From positions 1-38,504 of the forward strand of contig CAITUP010000001.1 of the NCBI GenBank assembly GCA_903895595.1: a stretch of 38,504 bases of DNA, given 5' to 3'. The position numbers and the translations under genes are program-made. Position 1 is the first letter of the stretch. Every line of letters begins with the position of its first letter. Positions 32,171 through 38,504 of this stretch are shown here, one piece after another. Source of the DNA: an uncultured Acetobacteraceae bacterium (GTDB lineage Bacteria > Pseudomonadota > Alphaproteobacteria > Acetobacterales > Acetobacteraceae). The notes beneath the pieces are model-generated. The model was not told where the DNA came from, ran no database searches, and saw only the letters and a program-made list of their open reading frames with translations.

Positions 32171-32373
32171 GACGGAAAGTGTCGGAAATCCGCCATATGC
32201 GATCCCCCTGGCGACCTGCGCAGCAACCCTTTCGCGGACGTATGCAGCGCGGGTATCCGGGACGATCAGCCGCACCTCCCGCAGGCCACGGGCGGTCCGG
32301 CGGGTACGCATGGCCTTCATCCAGGTTGCGGCGGCGGTCATGGCGACGACTTTCGCGTTGCGAAGGGCGCGGC

Positions 32374-32387
32374 CGTAACGCGTTACG
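32374..32387. promoter_or_regulatory. Perfect 14-bp palindrome, possible mazE operator
   Basis: CGTAACGCGTTACG is a perfect palindrome 33-46 bp upstream of the mazE-like start on the minus strand, next to a TATACG hexamer. Antitoxins of this type usually repress their own operon by binding such sites. It is also 77 bp upstream of the ABC exporter gene. Confidence 0.4.
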
Positions 32388-32463
32388 TATAAGGGGTACA
32401 AGCACAAACGCATCCCCGGTCAGGGGATTCGATCATCGCGCCCAACCGCCCTACACTCCTCCC

Positions 32464-34329
32464 ATGCTCCGTCGCTTCGAACGTCTCATCGATCCCACCG
32501 GTCTTCAGCCCACGCCGCCGCCAACGGCCGGCTTCGTGCGCTTCTGCTGGCACTATATCCGCCAAGCCCGCGGCCCCACCGCCGCCCTGTTCCTCGGCGG
32601 AGGCATCATCGCTGTCCTGGACATGACAATCCCGACCTTCATCGGGCGCATCGTGTCGCTGATTTCGTCGCACGCGCCGGACACGCTGTTGCGCGACGCC
32701 TGGCCGCAGTTGCTGACAATGGCGCTGGTGCTGCTGTTCGTGCGACCCGCCGGCTTCATGTTCCATGCGATCCTGGTCAACCAGGTCGTCAACCCGAACC
32801 TGACCAACGTCGTCCGCTGGCAGAGCCACTGGCACGTCGTGCGCCAAAGCTGGACGTTCTTTCAGAACGATTTCGCCGGCCGGATCGCCAACCGCGTCAT
32901 GCAGACGGGGCCGTCGATGCGGGAAGGCCTCGTGCTGGCCTTCGACGCCGCCTGGTACATTCTGGTCTACGGCACCAGCGCGGTATTGCTGCTGGCGTCG
33001 CTGGATTGGGTGCTGGCGGTTCCGATGACGCTCTGGTTCGTCTGCTACGCGTCGATGCTGCGATGGTTCGTGCCGCGGCTGCGCGAACGATCGCGCGCGA
33101 TGTCGGAAAAGCGATCCACGCTGCTGGGGAGGGTGGTGGACAGCTACAGCAATATTCTGACCGTCAAATTATTTGCACGCGCGCGGGACGAGGACGCGTT
33201 CGTCAAGGGAGCTGTCAACGAACACACCGAAGCGTCGCGCAATCAGGCGCGTATGATGTCGGCGTATTCGATCATGCTGACGTTCATGAACGCGTCGCTG
33301 ATCGTTTCGACATCCTCGCTGGCGATCTGGCAATGGAGCGTCGGACATATCTCGGTCGGCACGGTCGCGACGGCCATTCCGCTGTCGTGGCAATTGAACA
33401 ATATCGCGGGCTGGGTGGCGCGCAGCATCACCAGCCTGTTCGAGAATATCGGCACGGTACAGGACGGCATGCGATCCATCGACGTGGAGCGGCAGATGCC
33501 CGATCCTCCCGGCGCGACGGAGCTTGTCGTGACCGGCGGGGAAATCGTTTTCGAGAATCTGCATTTCGATTACGGGCGGCTGGAGCGGGCAATTCCGGTG
33601 CTGCACGGGATCGATCTGACGATCGCACCGGGGGAGCGGGTGGGGCTGGTCGGACCCTCCGGCGCCGGGAAATCGACGTTGGTTAATTTGCTGCTGCATT
33701 TCTATGAGCCTTCGGCGGGACGCATTCTGATCGATGGGCAGGATATCGCGGGGGTCACGCAGGAAAGCCTGCGGACGCAGATCGCGATGGTGACGCAGGA
33801 TACGTCGCTGCTGCATCGGTCGATCCGGGAGAACATCGGCTACGGAAGGCCGGATGCGACCGATGCCATGATCGAAAGCGCCGCTCGGCGGGCCGAGGCG
33901 CACGATTTTATCGTGGGTTTGCAGGACTGGAACGATCGGCGTGCCTACGATGCGCATGTGGGCGAACGCGGCGTGAAACTGTCGGGCGGGCAGCGGCAGC
34001 GGATCGCTCTCGCGCGTGTCATTCTAAAGGACGCACCGATCCTGGTGTTGGATGAGGCGACCTCGGCGCTGGATTCGGAAGTCGAAGCGGCGATTCAAAG
34101 CCAGTTGGACGGGCTGATGGAAGGCCGTACGGTCATCGCCATCGCGCACCGGCTGTCCACGATTGCGCGTATGGACCGGCTGGTGGTGCTGGATGCCGGG
34201 CGGATCGTGGAGGTCGGGTCCCACCGGGAACTGCTGGTGCGGGACGGGGTTTATGCGCGTTTGTGGAAGCGGCAGTCGGGCGGGTTCGATGCGGAGGTTT
34301 TGGACACCGCGACATTTTCGCAACACTGA
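32464..34329 (+). CDS. ABC transporter, fused permease and ATPase (exporter type)
   Basis: A 621-residue half-transporter of the MsbA/multidrug exporter group. The N-terminal 330 residues hold about six membrane segments. The ATPase has Walker A GPSGAGKST at 397-405, Q-loop MVTQDTSLLHRS, signature LSGGQRQRIALAR, Walker B ILVLDEATSALD and H-loop AIAHRLST. It probably works as a homodimer exporting lipids, drugs or peptides; the substrate is not evident. The ATG at 32464 is the first that fits the family N-terminus; the open frame continues upstream into the decayed toxin-antitoxin region. No clear ribosome-binding site is seen, so the start is less certain than the gene. Confidence 0.92.
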   Translation: MLRRFERLIDPTGLQPTPPPTAGFVRFCWHYIRQARGPTAALFLGGGIIAVLDMTIPTFIGRIVSLISSHAPDTLLRDAWPQLLTMALVLLFVRPAGFMFHAILVNQVVNPNLTNVVRWQSHWHVVRQSWTFFQNDFAGRIANRVMQTGPSMREGLVLAFDAAWYILVYGTSAVLLLASLDWVLAVPMTLWFVCYASMLRWFVPRLRERSRAMSEKRSTLLGRVVDSYSNILTVKLFARARDEDAFVKGAVNEHTEASRNQARMMSAYSIMLTFMNASLIVSTSSLAIWQWSVGHISVGTVATAIPLSWQLNNIAGWVARSITSLFENIGTVQDGMRSIDVERQMPDPPGATELVVTGGEIVFENLHFDYGRLERAIPVLHGIDLTIAPGERVGLVGPSGAGKSTLVNLLLHFYEPSAGRILIDGQDIAGVTQESLRTQIAMVTQDTSLLHRSIRENIGYGRPDATDAMIESAARRAEAHDFIVGLQDWNDRRAYDAHVGERGVKLSGGQRQRIALARVILKDAPILVLDEATSALDSEVEAAIQSQLDGLMEGRTVIAIAHRLSTIARMDRLVVLDAGRIVEVGSHRELLVRDGVYARLWKRQSGGFDAEVLDTATFSQH

Positions 34330-34337
34330 TCGCAATC

Positions 34338-34371
34338 GGTGTGGCCGGTTGACACAGGTCAACGCCGCACC
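34338..34371 (+). terminator. Imperfect hairpin after the ABC exporter gene
   Basis: GGTGTGGC and GCCGCACC (one G-U pair), then a 2-nt bulge, then GTTGAC-ACAG-GTCAAC at the tip, give about 14 bp of stem. A weak TTTT follows 12 nt later. It may end the exporter transcript. The tip also matches an FNR/FixK-type site. Confidence 0.45.
34349..34362. promoter_or_regulatory. Possible FNR/FixK-type binding site before the ompW-like gene
   Basis: TTGACACAGGTCAA is a perfect TTGAC-N4-GTCAA palindrome, the layout bound by FNR/FixK/Dnr regulators. It lies 71 nt before the ompW-like start, and ompW is FNR-controlled in several bacteria. It also forms the tip of a hairpin, which is the competing explanation. 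Confidence 0.4.
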
Positions 34372-34432
34372 GGCTTAGCGCTGCTTTTGTCCTTTCCAGC
34401 GCGAGAACGCGCGTAACGGAAGGACGAAGACG

Positions 34433-35104
34433 ATGAAGAGGTTCCTGCTTGCCACCAGCCTGCTCAGCGCGATGGCTTTGGCGCATGTGGCATCGGCGCA
34501 GGCACAGACTGCCGCCGATGCGCCGGTCGGGAAAGCCGCCGGAACGTTCATGGTGCGCGGACGGGTGATCGGCCTTATTCCGCAAAACAGCTCCAGTTCG
34601 ATTTCCGGCGCGATCAACACGGGCACCGTCAGCACATCGAACGCGGTCATGCCCGAGGTCGACGTATCCTATTTCTTCACCGACAATATCGCGTTGGAAC
34701 TGATCGCCGCGACCACGAAGCACGATTTGTACGCCGACAACACGCCGCTCGGCAGCCATTACCGAGCGGGCAGCACCTGGGTGCTGCCGCCGACGGTGAC
34801 GTTGCAGTATCATTTCATGCCGCACGAGCGGTTCAGCCCCTATATCGGCGCGGGCCTGAACGTGTCGTTCTTCTATGGCACCACCCCGGCGAATAACGCG
34901 GTGACGCAGTTGGCGATGCAAACGGCCGTCGGGCCGGCGATCCAGGCCGGGTTCGACTACAACTTCTCCGGCCACTGGTTCGGCAACTTCGACGTGAAGC
35001 AGATCTTCTACACCACGACAGCCAGCGTCAATAACGGCCTGATCCATGCGAAGACCGCGCTGAATCCGACCGTGATCGGTGCGGGTGTGGGTTACCGGTT
35101 CTGA
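34433..35104 (+). CDS. OmpW-family outer membrane protein
   Basis: A 223-residue outer membrane protein with a signal peptide (MKRFLLATSLLSAMALAHVASA, cleavage after ASA). Eight-stranded barrel features follow: VRGRVIGLIPQ, MPEVDVSYFFTDNIALELIAAT, the OmpW hallmark LPPTVTLQYHF followed by RFSPYIGAGLNVSFF, and a terminal aromatic residue (GVGYRF) for BAM recognition. OmpW proteins form narrow hydrophobic channels for small molecules and respond to stress and oxygen. GGAAGGA precedes the ATG. A possible FNR/FixK site lies upstream. Confidence 0.92.
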   Translation: MKRFLLATSLLSAMALAHVASAQAQTAADAPVGKAAGTFMVRGRVIGLIPQNSSSSISGAINTGTVSTSNAVMPEVDVSYFFTDNIALELIAATTKHDLYADNTPLGSHYRAGSTWVLPPTVTLQYHFMPHERFSPYIGAGLNVSFFYGTTPANNAVTQLAMQTAVGPAIQAGFDYNFSGHWFGNFDVKQIFYTTTASVNNGLIHAKTALNPTVIGAGVGYRF

Positions 35105-35107
35105 CCG

Positions 35108-35869
35108 TTACTCCGGCGGTTCACCGGGGATCGGGGTGCGGCCGAGGCTGACGATCAGCGTCGTGACATCGGCGATGACCTGTTCCGCCTCGGCCCCGCT
35201 GGTGCCTTTGGCCACCAGCGTGACGCCGTTGCCGGTGGGGCGGTAGAACGGGTAGCTGCCCAGATCGATGTCGGGATGGCGGTTTTGGATGTCCGTCAGG
35301 CCGGCGGCGATGATCCCCTCCGGCAGGCCGAAAGCGTGGACCGAACGGGATTCGATCTTCGCGCCGCCTTCCAGCCGGGGCGCGAGCCATTCGAACATCG
35401 ACTGCATCACGCGCGGCACGCCGGCCATGACGTAGACGTTTTCCATCTGGAAACCGGGTGCGACCGACATGGCGTTATCGATCAGCGCGGCGCCGCGCGG
35501 CATGGTGCCCATGCGTTGCCGAGCCGCGTTGAACTCGCCGGGCTTATAGGCGGCTTCCATGCGGGCGAAGGCGACGGGATGCGGCTCCCACGGGACGCCG
35601 AAGGCGGCGGCGATGCATTCGCTGGTGATGTCGTCGTGCGTCGGCCCGATGCCCCCGGTGGTGAAGACATAGGTGAATTTTTTACGAACTTCGTTCACCG
35701 TATCGACGATGGTTTGCGCGATATCGGGGATGACGCGGACTTCCCGCATCGGGATGCCCAGCTCCCCCAGGCCGCGGGCGAGGTAGCGGATATTGGCGTC
35801 CTGGGTCCTGCCGGACAGGACTTCGTTGCCGATCACCAGCAAGCAGGCGGTGGGGTTTTTCGCGGGCAT
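35108..35869 (-). CDS. CinA-like / molybdopterin-binding domain protein
   Basis: A 253-residue protein consisting of the MoCF_biosynth (MogA/MoaB-like) domain found at the N-terminus of CinA. Motifs are ACLLVIGNEVLSGRTQDAN, VFTTGGIGPTHDDIT and GVPRVMQSMFEWLAPRL. The C-terminal nicotinamide-nucleotide amidase domain of full CinA is absent. Short forms are often annotated as competence/damage-inducible protein A or as ADP-ribose-related pyrophosphatases. Its exact substrate is uncertain. It lies 11 bp after the GNAT-Nudix stop on the same strand and probably shares its transcript. It converges with the ompW-like gene. Confidence 0.85.
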   Translation of the reverse strand: MPAKNPTACLLVIGNEVLSGRTQDANIRYLARGLGELGIPMREVRVIPDIAQTIVDTVNEVRKKFTYVFTTGGIGPTHDDITSECIAAAFGVPWEPHPVAFARMEAAYKPGEFNAARQRMGTMPRGAALIDNAMSVAPGFQMENVYVMAGVPRVMQSMFEWLAPRLEGGAKIESRSVHAFGLPEGIIAAGLTDIQNRHPDIDLGSYPFYRPTGNGVTLVAKGTSGAEAEQVIADVTTLIVSLGRTPIPGEPPE

Positions 35870-35880
35870 GGCAGCGTCCC

Positions 35881-36891
35881 TTAGAGGAAGTCCCGCAGCA
35901 GCGGGATCAATGGTTTATCGGCGGGCGGCATCTCGTAATCGGTCAATTTCTGCGGGCGCACCCAGGCGAGTGCCTGATTCTCACGCCCCGTCGGCGTGCC
36001 CTTCCAGCGGCGGCACAGGAACAGCGGCATCAGCAGATGAAATTTATCGTACGCGTGCGACGCGAACGCAAAGGGTGCGAGGCAGGCGGCGCTGACGTCG
36101 ATGCCGAGTTCTTCCTTCAGTTCGCGGATCAACGCGACTTCCGGCGTTTCGCCGGGGTTGAGCTTGCCGCCGGGGAATTCCCAGAGGCCGGCCATTTTCT
36201 TACCCTCCGGCCGGCGGGCCAGCAGGATGCGGCCGTCGGTGTCGATCAGGGCGCAGGCTGCGACCAGCAGCAGGGGTTTTTCACCGGAATCGCCGGCGGC
36301 GACCTCGGTATGGCCGAAGATGTCGTCGCGGGTGGCCTCGAACGTCCAGATCGGCCCCGAGCCGCCGCGGGCGAGGAATTTTCCCTCGCCTTCACCGGTC
36401 TGGCGCAGGCCGATCCGGCGCAGCACCGCGGCGGAGGCGGGGTTGTCGGTGGCAACATCGGAGATGACGCGGTCGATTCCCAGATTGGCGAAACCCCAGC
36501 GCAGCAGCCGTTCGGCGGCCTCGGTCGCGACTCCGTGGCCCCAGAAGCGGCGACCGACCCAGTAGCCCAGGCGGCCCAATCGAGCGGCCTTGTCCACCCG
36601 CAGCCCGACCACGCCCACCAGCAGTTCCTGCCCGTCCTCATGCCCCGTGATGGCGAGGTGATAGGCGGTGCCGTCGTGCAAGTCGGTGGCGGTGGAGGCG
36701 ATCCATTCGTCCGCCAGTTCCCTCGGGTAGGGAAACGGCACGACTTCCAGGTTGCGGGCAACTTCGAAGTCGTTGACCAGCCGGTGCATCGCCTCCGCAT
36801 CGCCCGACTCCAGCCCGCGCAGCGTCAGCCGCTCGGTTTTTAGCGGTTCGAAGGGGACGGATTTGGGCTTGGCGGGGCGGCGTGCGGGCAT
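35881..36891 (-). CDS. Bifunctional GNAT acetyltransferase / Nudix (MutT-like) pyrophosphohydrolase
   Basis: A 336-residue fusion. Residues 15-185 form a RimJ/RimL-type GNAT domain (TERLTLRGLESGDAEAM, then RRFWGHGVATEAAERLL and the DNPASAAVLRRIG signature). Residues about 205-336 form a MutT-type Nudix domain whose box, residues 241-264, has all consensus positions (GGKLNPGE...RELKEELGI). The second half would clean oxidised dNTPs such as 8-oxo-dGTP; the first would acetylate a protein or small amine. The ATG at 36891 is chosen because upstream codons overlap the divergent phosphoesterase gene. The 8-oxoguanine theme links it to MutY elsewhere in the window, though not physically. Confidence 0.88.
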   Translation of the reverse strand: MPARRPAKPKSVPFEPLKTERLTLRGLESGDAEAMHRLVNDFEVARNLEVVPFPYPRELADEWIASTATDLHDGTAYHLAITGHEDGQELLVGVVGLRVDKAARLGRLGYWVGRRFWGHGVATEAAERLLRWGFANLGIDRVISDVATDNPASAAVLRRIGLRQTGEGEGKFLARGGSGPIWTFEATRDDIFGHTEVAAGDSGEKPLLLVAACALIDTDGRILLARRPEGKKMAGLWEFPGGKLNPGETPEVALIRELKEELGIDVSAACLAPFAFASHAYDKFHLLMPLFLCRRWKGTPTGRENQALAWVRPQKLTDYEMPPADKPLIPLLRDFL

Positions 36892-36991
36892 GGGTGCAAA
36901 GTGGCCCACCCGGCCGGGGTCGCGCAAGGTGGCGTAGTCAGTCCGGGGGGGATCGGGTAGACGGAGCCGCGAATCCGCAGGGAAATATCCG

Positions 36992-38368
36992 ATGTCGCGC
37001 CTGAGACTCCTGGCGATGGTTTTGCTCGCCCCATTGTCCGCCCACGCCGCCGTTCCGGAGTTCTCCAGCTTCGTCGCCTTGGGTTCGGACGGCGTGGCCG
37101 TGGCTCGGGTTTTGACCGAAGGAACGTCCTGTCCTTCCATCCGAATCGATGGCCACGATCAGCCCATGAAAACCCGGGTCGGCCCGGGAATATCGCCGTT
37201 ACGGACGACGATCTCGAAACCCGAGGATTCCAAACCCTCGGCCTTCCCGGTGCGCGCTTGCGAGGCGGTGCTGCCGCGCGGCGCCAAACGCGTGTCCGTG
37301 CTCGGCCGGCGGCTGCCGGTGCCCGCGCCGCGCGTCGACCGAATTGTCGTGATCGGCGACACGGGCTGCCGCTTGAAGGGAAAAGAAGTGCAAGCCTGCA
37401 ACGATCCCACGGTATATCCGTTCGCGCGGGTGGCGCAGGAGGCCGCCGCCTGGCACCCGGATCTGGTGCTGCATGTCGGGGATTATCTGTATCGCGAAAC
37501 CCCCTGCCCCACCGGCCAGCCGGGCTGCGCCGGATCGCCCTGGGGCTATGGCTGGGATGCCTGGTCGGCCGATTTCTTCTCCCCCGGCGAGGATCTGCTT
37601 CGCGCCGCCCCCTGGGTGTTCGTCCGTGGCAATCATGAGAATTGCAACCGTGGCGGCCAGGGTTGGTGGCGCTTCATCGACACGCAACCCTTCGTCCCCG
37701 GCCGCGATTGCTCCGACCCCGCGCGCGATGCGGCGAACGACGATGCGCCACCCTATGCCGTGCCGCTGGGCAGCGGGGCGCAGATCGTGGTGATGGACAT
37801 CGCCTTCGCCGATGAGAACAAGCCGTTGGACCCGGCCGCCCCAGCGGCAGCGCCCATTCGGGCAGCCTATGCGCGGCTGGATGCGCTGTCGCGTCCGGGA
37901 ACGTTTACGTTCGCCGCCACGCACAAGCCGATTTTGGGCTTTGCCGCGACCGCGAAAGGCGGACAGGCCCAGTTGCGGCCCGGTAATATGGCGATCCAGT
38001 CGGTGTTCGGCACGCTGAACCCGGACCTGCTGCCCGCGAAAGTCGATGTGTTGCTCGCCGGACATTACCATGTGTGGGAACAAGTCAGCTTCGCCAGCAA
38101 CCACCCGTCGCAGTTCATCGCGGGATTCTCGGGCACGCAGGAAGATATCGTGCCGATGCCGGAAACCCTGCCGGCCGATGCCACGCCCGCACCGGGGGCA
38201 AAGCCGGATCGCTTCAGTTCCTGGGTCGACGGGTTCGGCTACATGACCATGGAACGGCGCGACGCGCGTCATTGGGACGTGAAGGTGTGGGACTTGTCAG
38301 GCAAAGTCGTGAATACCTGCCGCATCGACGGCAGGCATTCCGAGTGCGACAAGGCGATGGTGCGTTAA
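36992..38368 (+). CDS. Exported metallophosphoesterase
   Basis: A 458-residue calcineurin-like phosphoesterase with a signal peptide (MSRLRLLAMVLLAPLSAHAA). Metal-binding motifs occur in order: GDTG (122-125), GDYLY (163-167), GNHE (213-216), THKP and the C-terminal GHYH. A cysteine-rich insertion (NDPTVYP, PCPTGQPGCAG, GYGWDAW) suggests disulfides and periplasmic location. It could be an acid phosphatase or phosphodiesterase; the substrate is unknown. The AGGGAAAT region precedes the ATG at moderate spacing. The gene is divergent from the GNAT-Nudix gene across 100 bp, and its stop overlaps the stop of the next convergent gene. Confidence 0.9.
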   Translation: MSRLRLLAMVLLAPLSAHAAVPEFSSFVALGSDGVAVARVLTEGTSCPSIRIDGHDQPMKTRVGPGISPLRTTISKPEDSKPSAFPVRACEAVLPRGAKRVSVLGRRLPVPAPRVDRIVVIGDTGCRLKGKEVQACNDPTVYPFARVAQEAAAWHPDLVLHVGDYLYRETPCPTGQPGCAGSPWGYGWDAWSADFFSPGEDLLRAAPWVFVRGNHENCNRGGQGWWRFIDTQPFVPGRDCSDPARDAANDDAPPYAVPLGSGAQIVVMDIAFADENKPLDPAAPAAAPIRAAYARLDALSRPGTFTFAATHKPILGFAATAKGGQAQLRPGNMAIQSVFGTLNPDLLPAKVDVLLAGHYHVWEQVSFASNHPSQFIAGFSGTQEDIVPMPETLPADATPAPGAKPDRFSSWVDGFGYMTMERRDARHWDVKVWDLSGKVVNTCRIDGRHSECDKAMVR

Positions 38369-38504
38369 GCCCCCCGCACGTACCGCTTGGCCAGAATCCG
38401 CAGGTGGTCGCGGAAATGCGGGCGCAGCTTGGCGCTCCATGGCGTGCCGGCGCCGGCTTTCCAGGCGTCGGACATCGTCACTTCCGGCGCGGTCAGGTGG
38501 TATA
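38365..38504 (-). CDS. C-terminal end of an unidentified gene (cut by the window edge)
   Basis: The minus strand has an open frame of 45 codons ending at TAA 38365-38367, entering from beyond the window. The visible residues (YHLTAPEVTMSDAWKAGAGT..., ending in RDHLRILAKRYVRGA) are not recognised. It converges on the phosphoesterase gene, with the two stops sharing bases. Confidence 0.6.
   Translation of the reverse strand, partial: YHLTAPEVTMSDAWKAGAGTPWSAKLRPHFRDHLRILAKRYVRGA

Larger units (their letters stand above)
32022..32210. mobile_element. REP/MITE-like element of 189 bp inserted in mazE
   Basis: The ends are inverted repeats: CAGGGCTATCGCATATGAC at the left, and CAGGGGGATCGCATATGGC read from the right end. 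The element is flanked by a 19-bp direct repeat with one mismatch (32003-32021 and 32211-32229), consistent with target duplication. Inside are two REP palindromes (32061-32083 and 32148-32170). It encodes no protein. A related end is at 20971-21015, and isolated palindromes are at 66 and 4891. Confidence 0.75.
31903..32341 (-). pseudogene. MazE-like antitoxin gene interrupted by a REP/MITE-like element
   Basis: From ATG 32341 the minus strand encodes a MazE-like antitoxin N-terminus (MRTRRTARGLREVRLIVPDT...RERVAAQVA). The reading then runs into a repeat element. The C-terminal half (VAAQVATLSRADEDAAMSWIE, about 38 residues to the TGA at 31903-31905) lies beyond it. Removing the element and one direct-repeat copy restores a continuous 76-residue antitoxin in frame. 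The gene is therefore disrupted. With mazF also broken, the module is dead. Confidence 0.78.

Overview
The window is GC-rich, densely coded chromosomal DNA of an alphaproteobacterium, most likely Rhodospirillales and plausibly Acetobacteraceae. This is inferred from a SAM-II riboswitch in front of metZ, the order mutY / dciA / dsbA-like / smc, a class Ia NrdB with all its ligands, an AtuA/DUF4387 pair, and many ATGA/GTGA gene overlaps with TTG and GTG starts. No rRNA, tRNA, CRISPR array or complete insertion sequence was seen.

Layout. (1) 230-4100: a MarR regulator coupled to a 1142-residue multidomain Fe-S flavoprotein. (2) 4087-7946: a polyamine-type ABC transporter, with one permease divergent from the binding protein-ATPase-permease operon. 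(3) 8010-16849: a tightly overlapping catabolic operon. It encodes an AtzG-like small protein, amidase, alpha/beta hydrolase, membrane histidine kinase, cytosine-deaminase-fold amidohydrolase, DUF4387, AtuA-family protein and a family 5 binding protein. Its substrate is unknown. (4) 16932-19420: SAM-II riboswitch, metZ, apaG, folE. (5) 19490-21202: an isolated methyltransferase and about 600 bp of debris with a phosphate-permease remnant and a REP-like fragment. (6) 21203-24777: nrdB, a small conserved gene, trmN6-like, DUF2007, and glutathione-dependent formaldehyde dehydrogenase. (7) 24778-25201: no protein gene, but two tandem minus-strand small-RNA genes, each with promoter, anti-Shine-Dalgarno loop and intrinsic terminator. 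(8) 25202-31149: small exported protein, mutY, and divergently dciA, dsbA-like and smc. (9) 31199-32463: an AbrB/PIN toxin-antitoxin pair beside the wreck of a MazEF pair whose antitoxin gene is split by a 189-bp REP/MITE-like element. (10) 32464-38504: ABC exporter, OmpW-like porin, CinA-like protein, GNAT-Nudix fusion, metallophosphoesterase, and the C-terminal end of one more gene.

The observations most likely to be new are the twin sRNA locus, the coupled catabolic operon whose deaminase-fold enzyme has replaced active-site residues, the reconstructable MazEF decay by a REP/MITE-like element, and the MarR-linked flavoprotein fusion. All family assignments are by eye from motifs; no database search was run.
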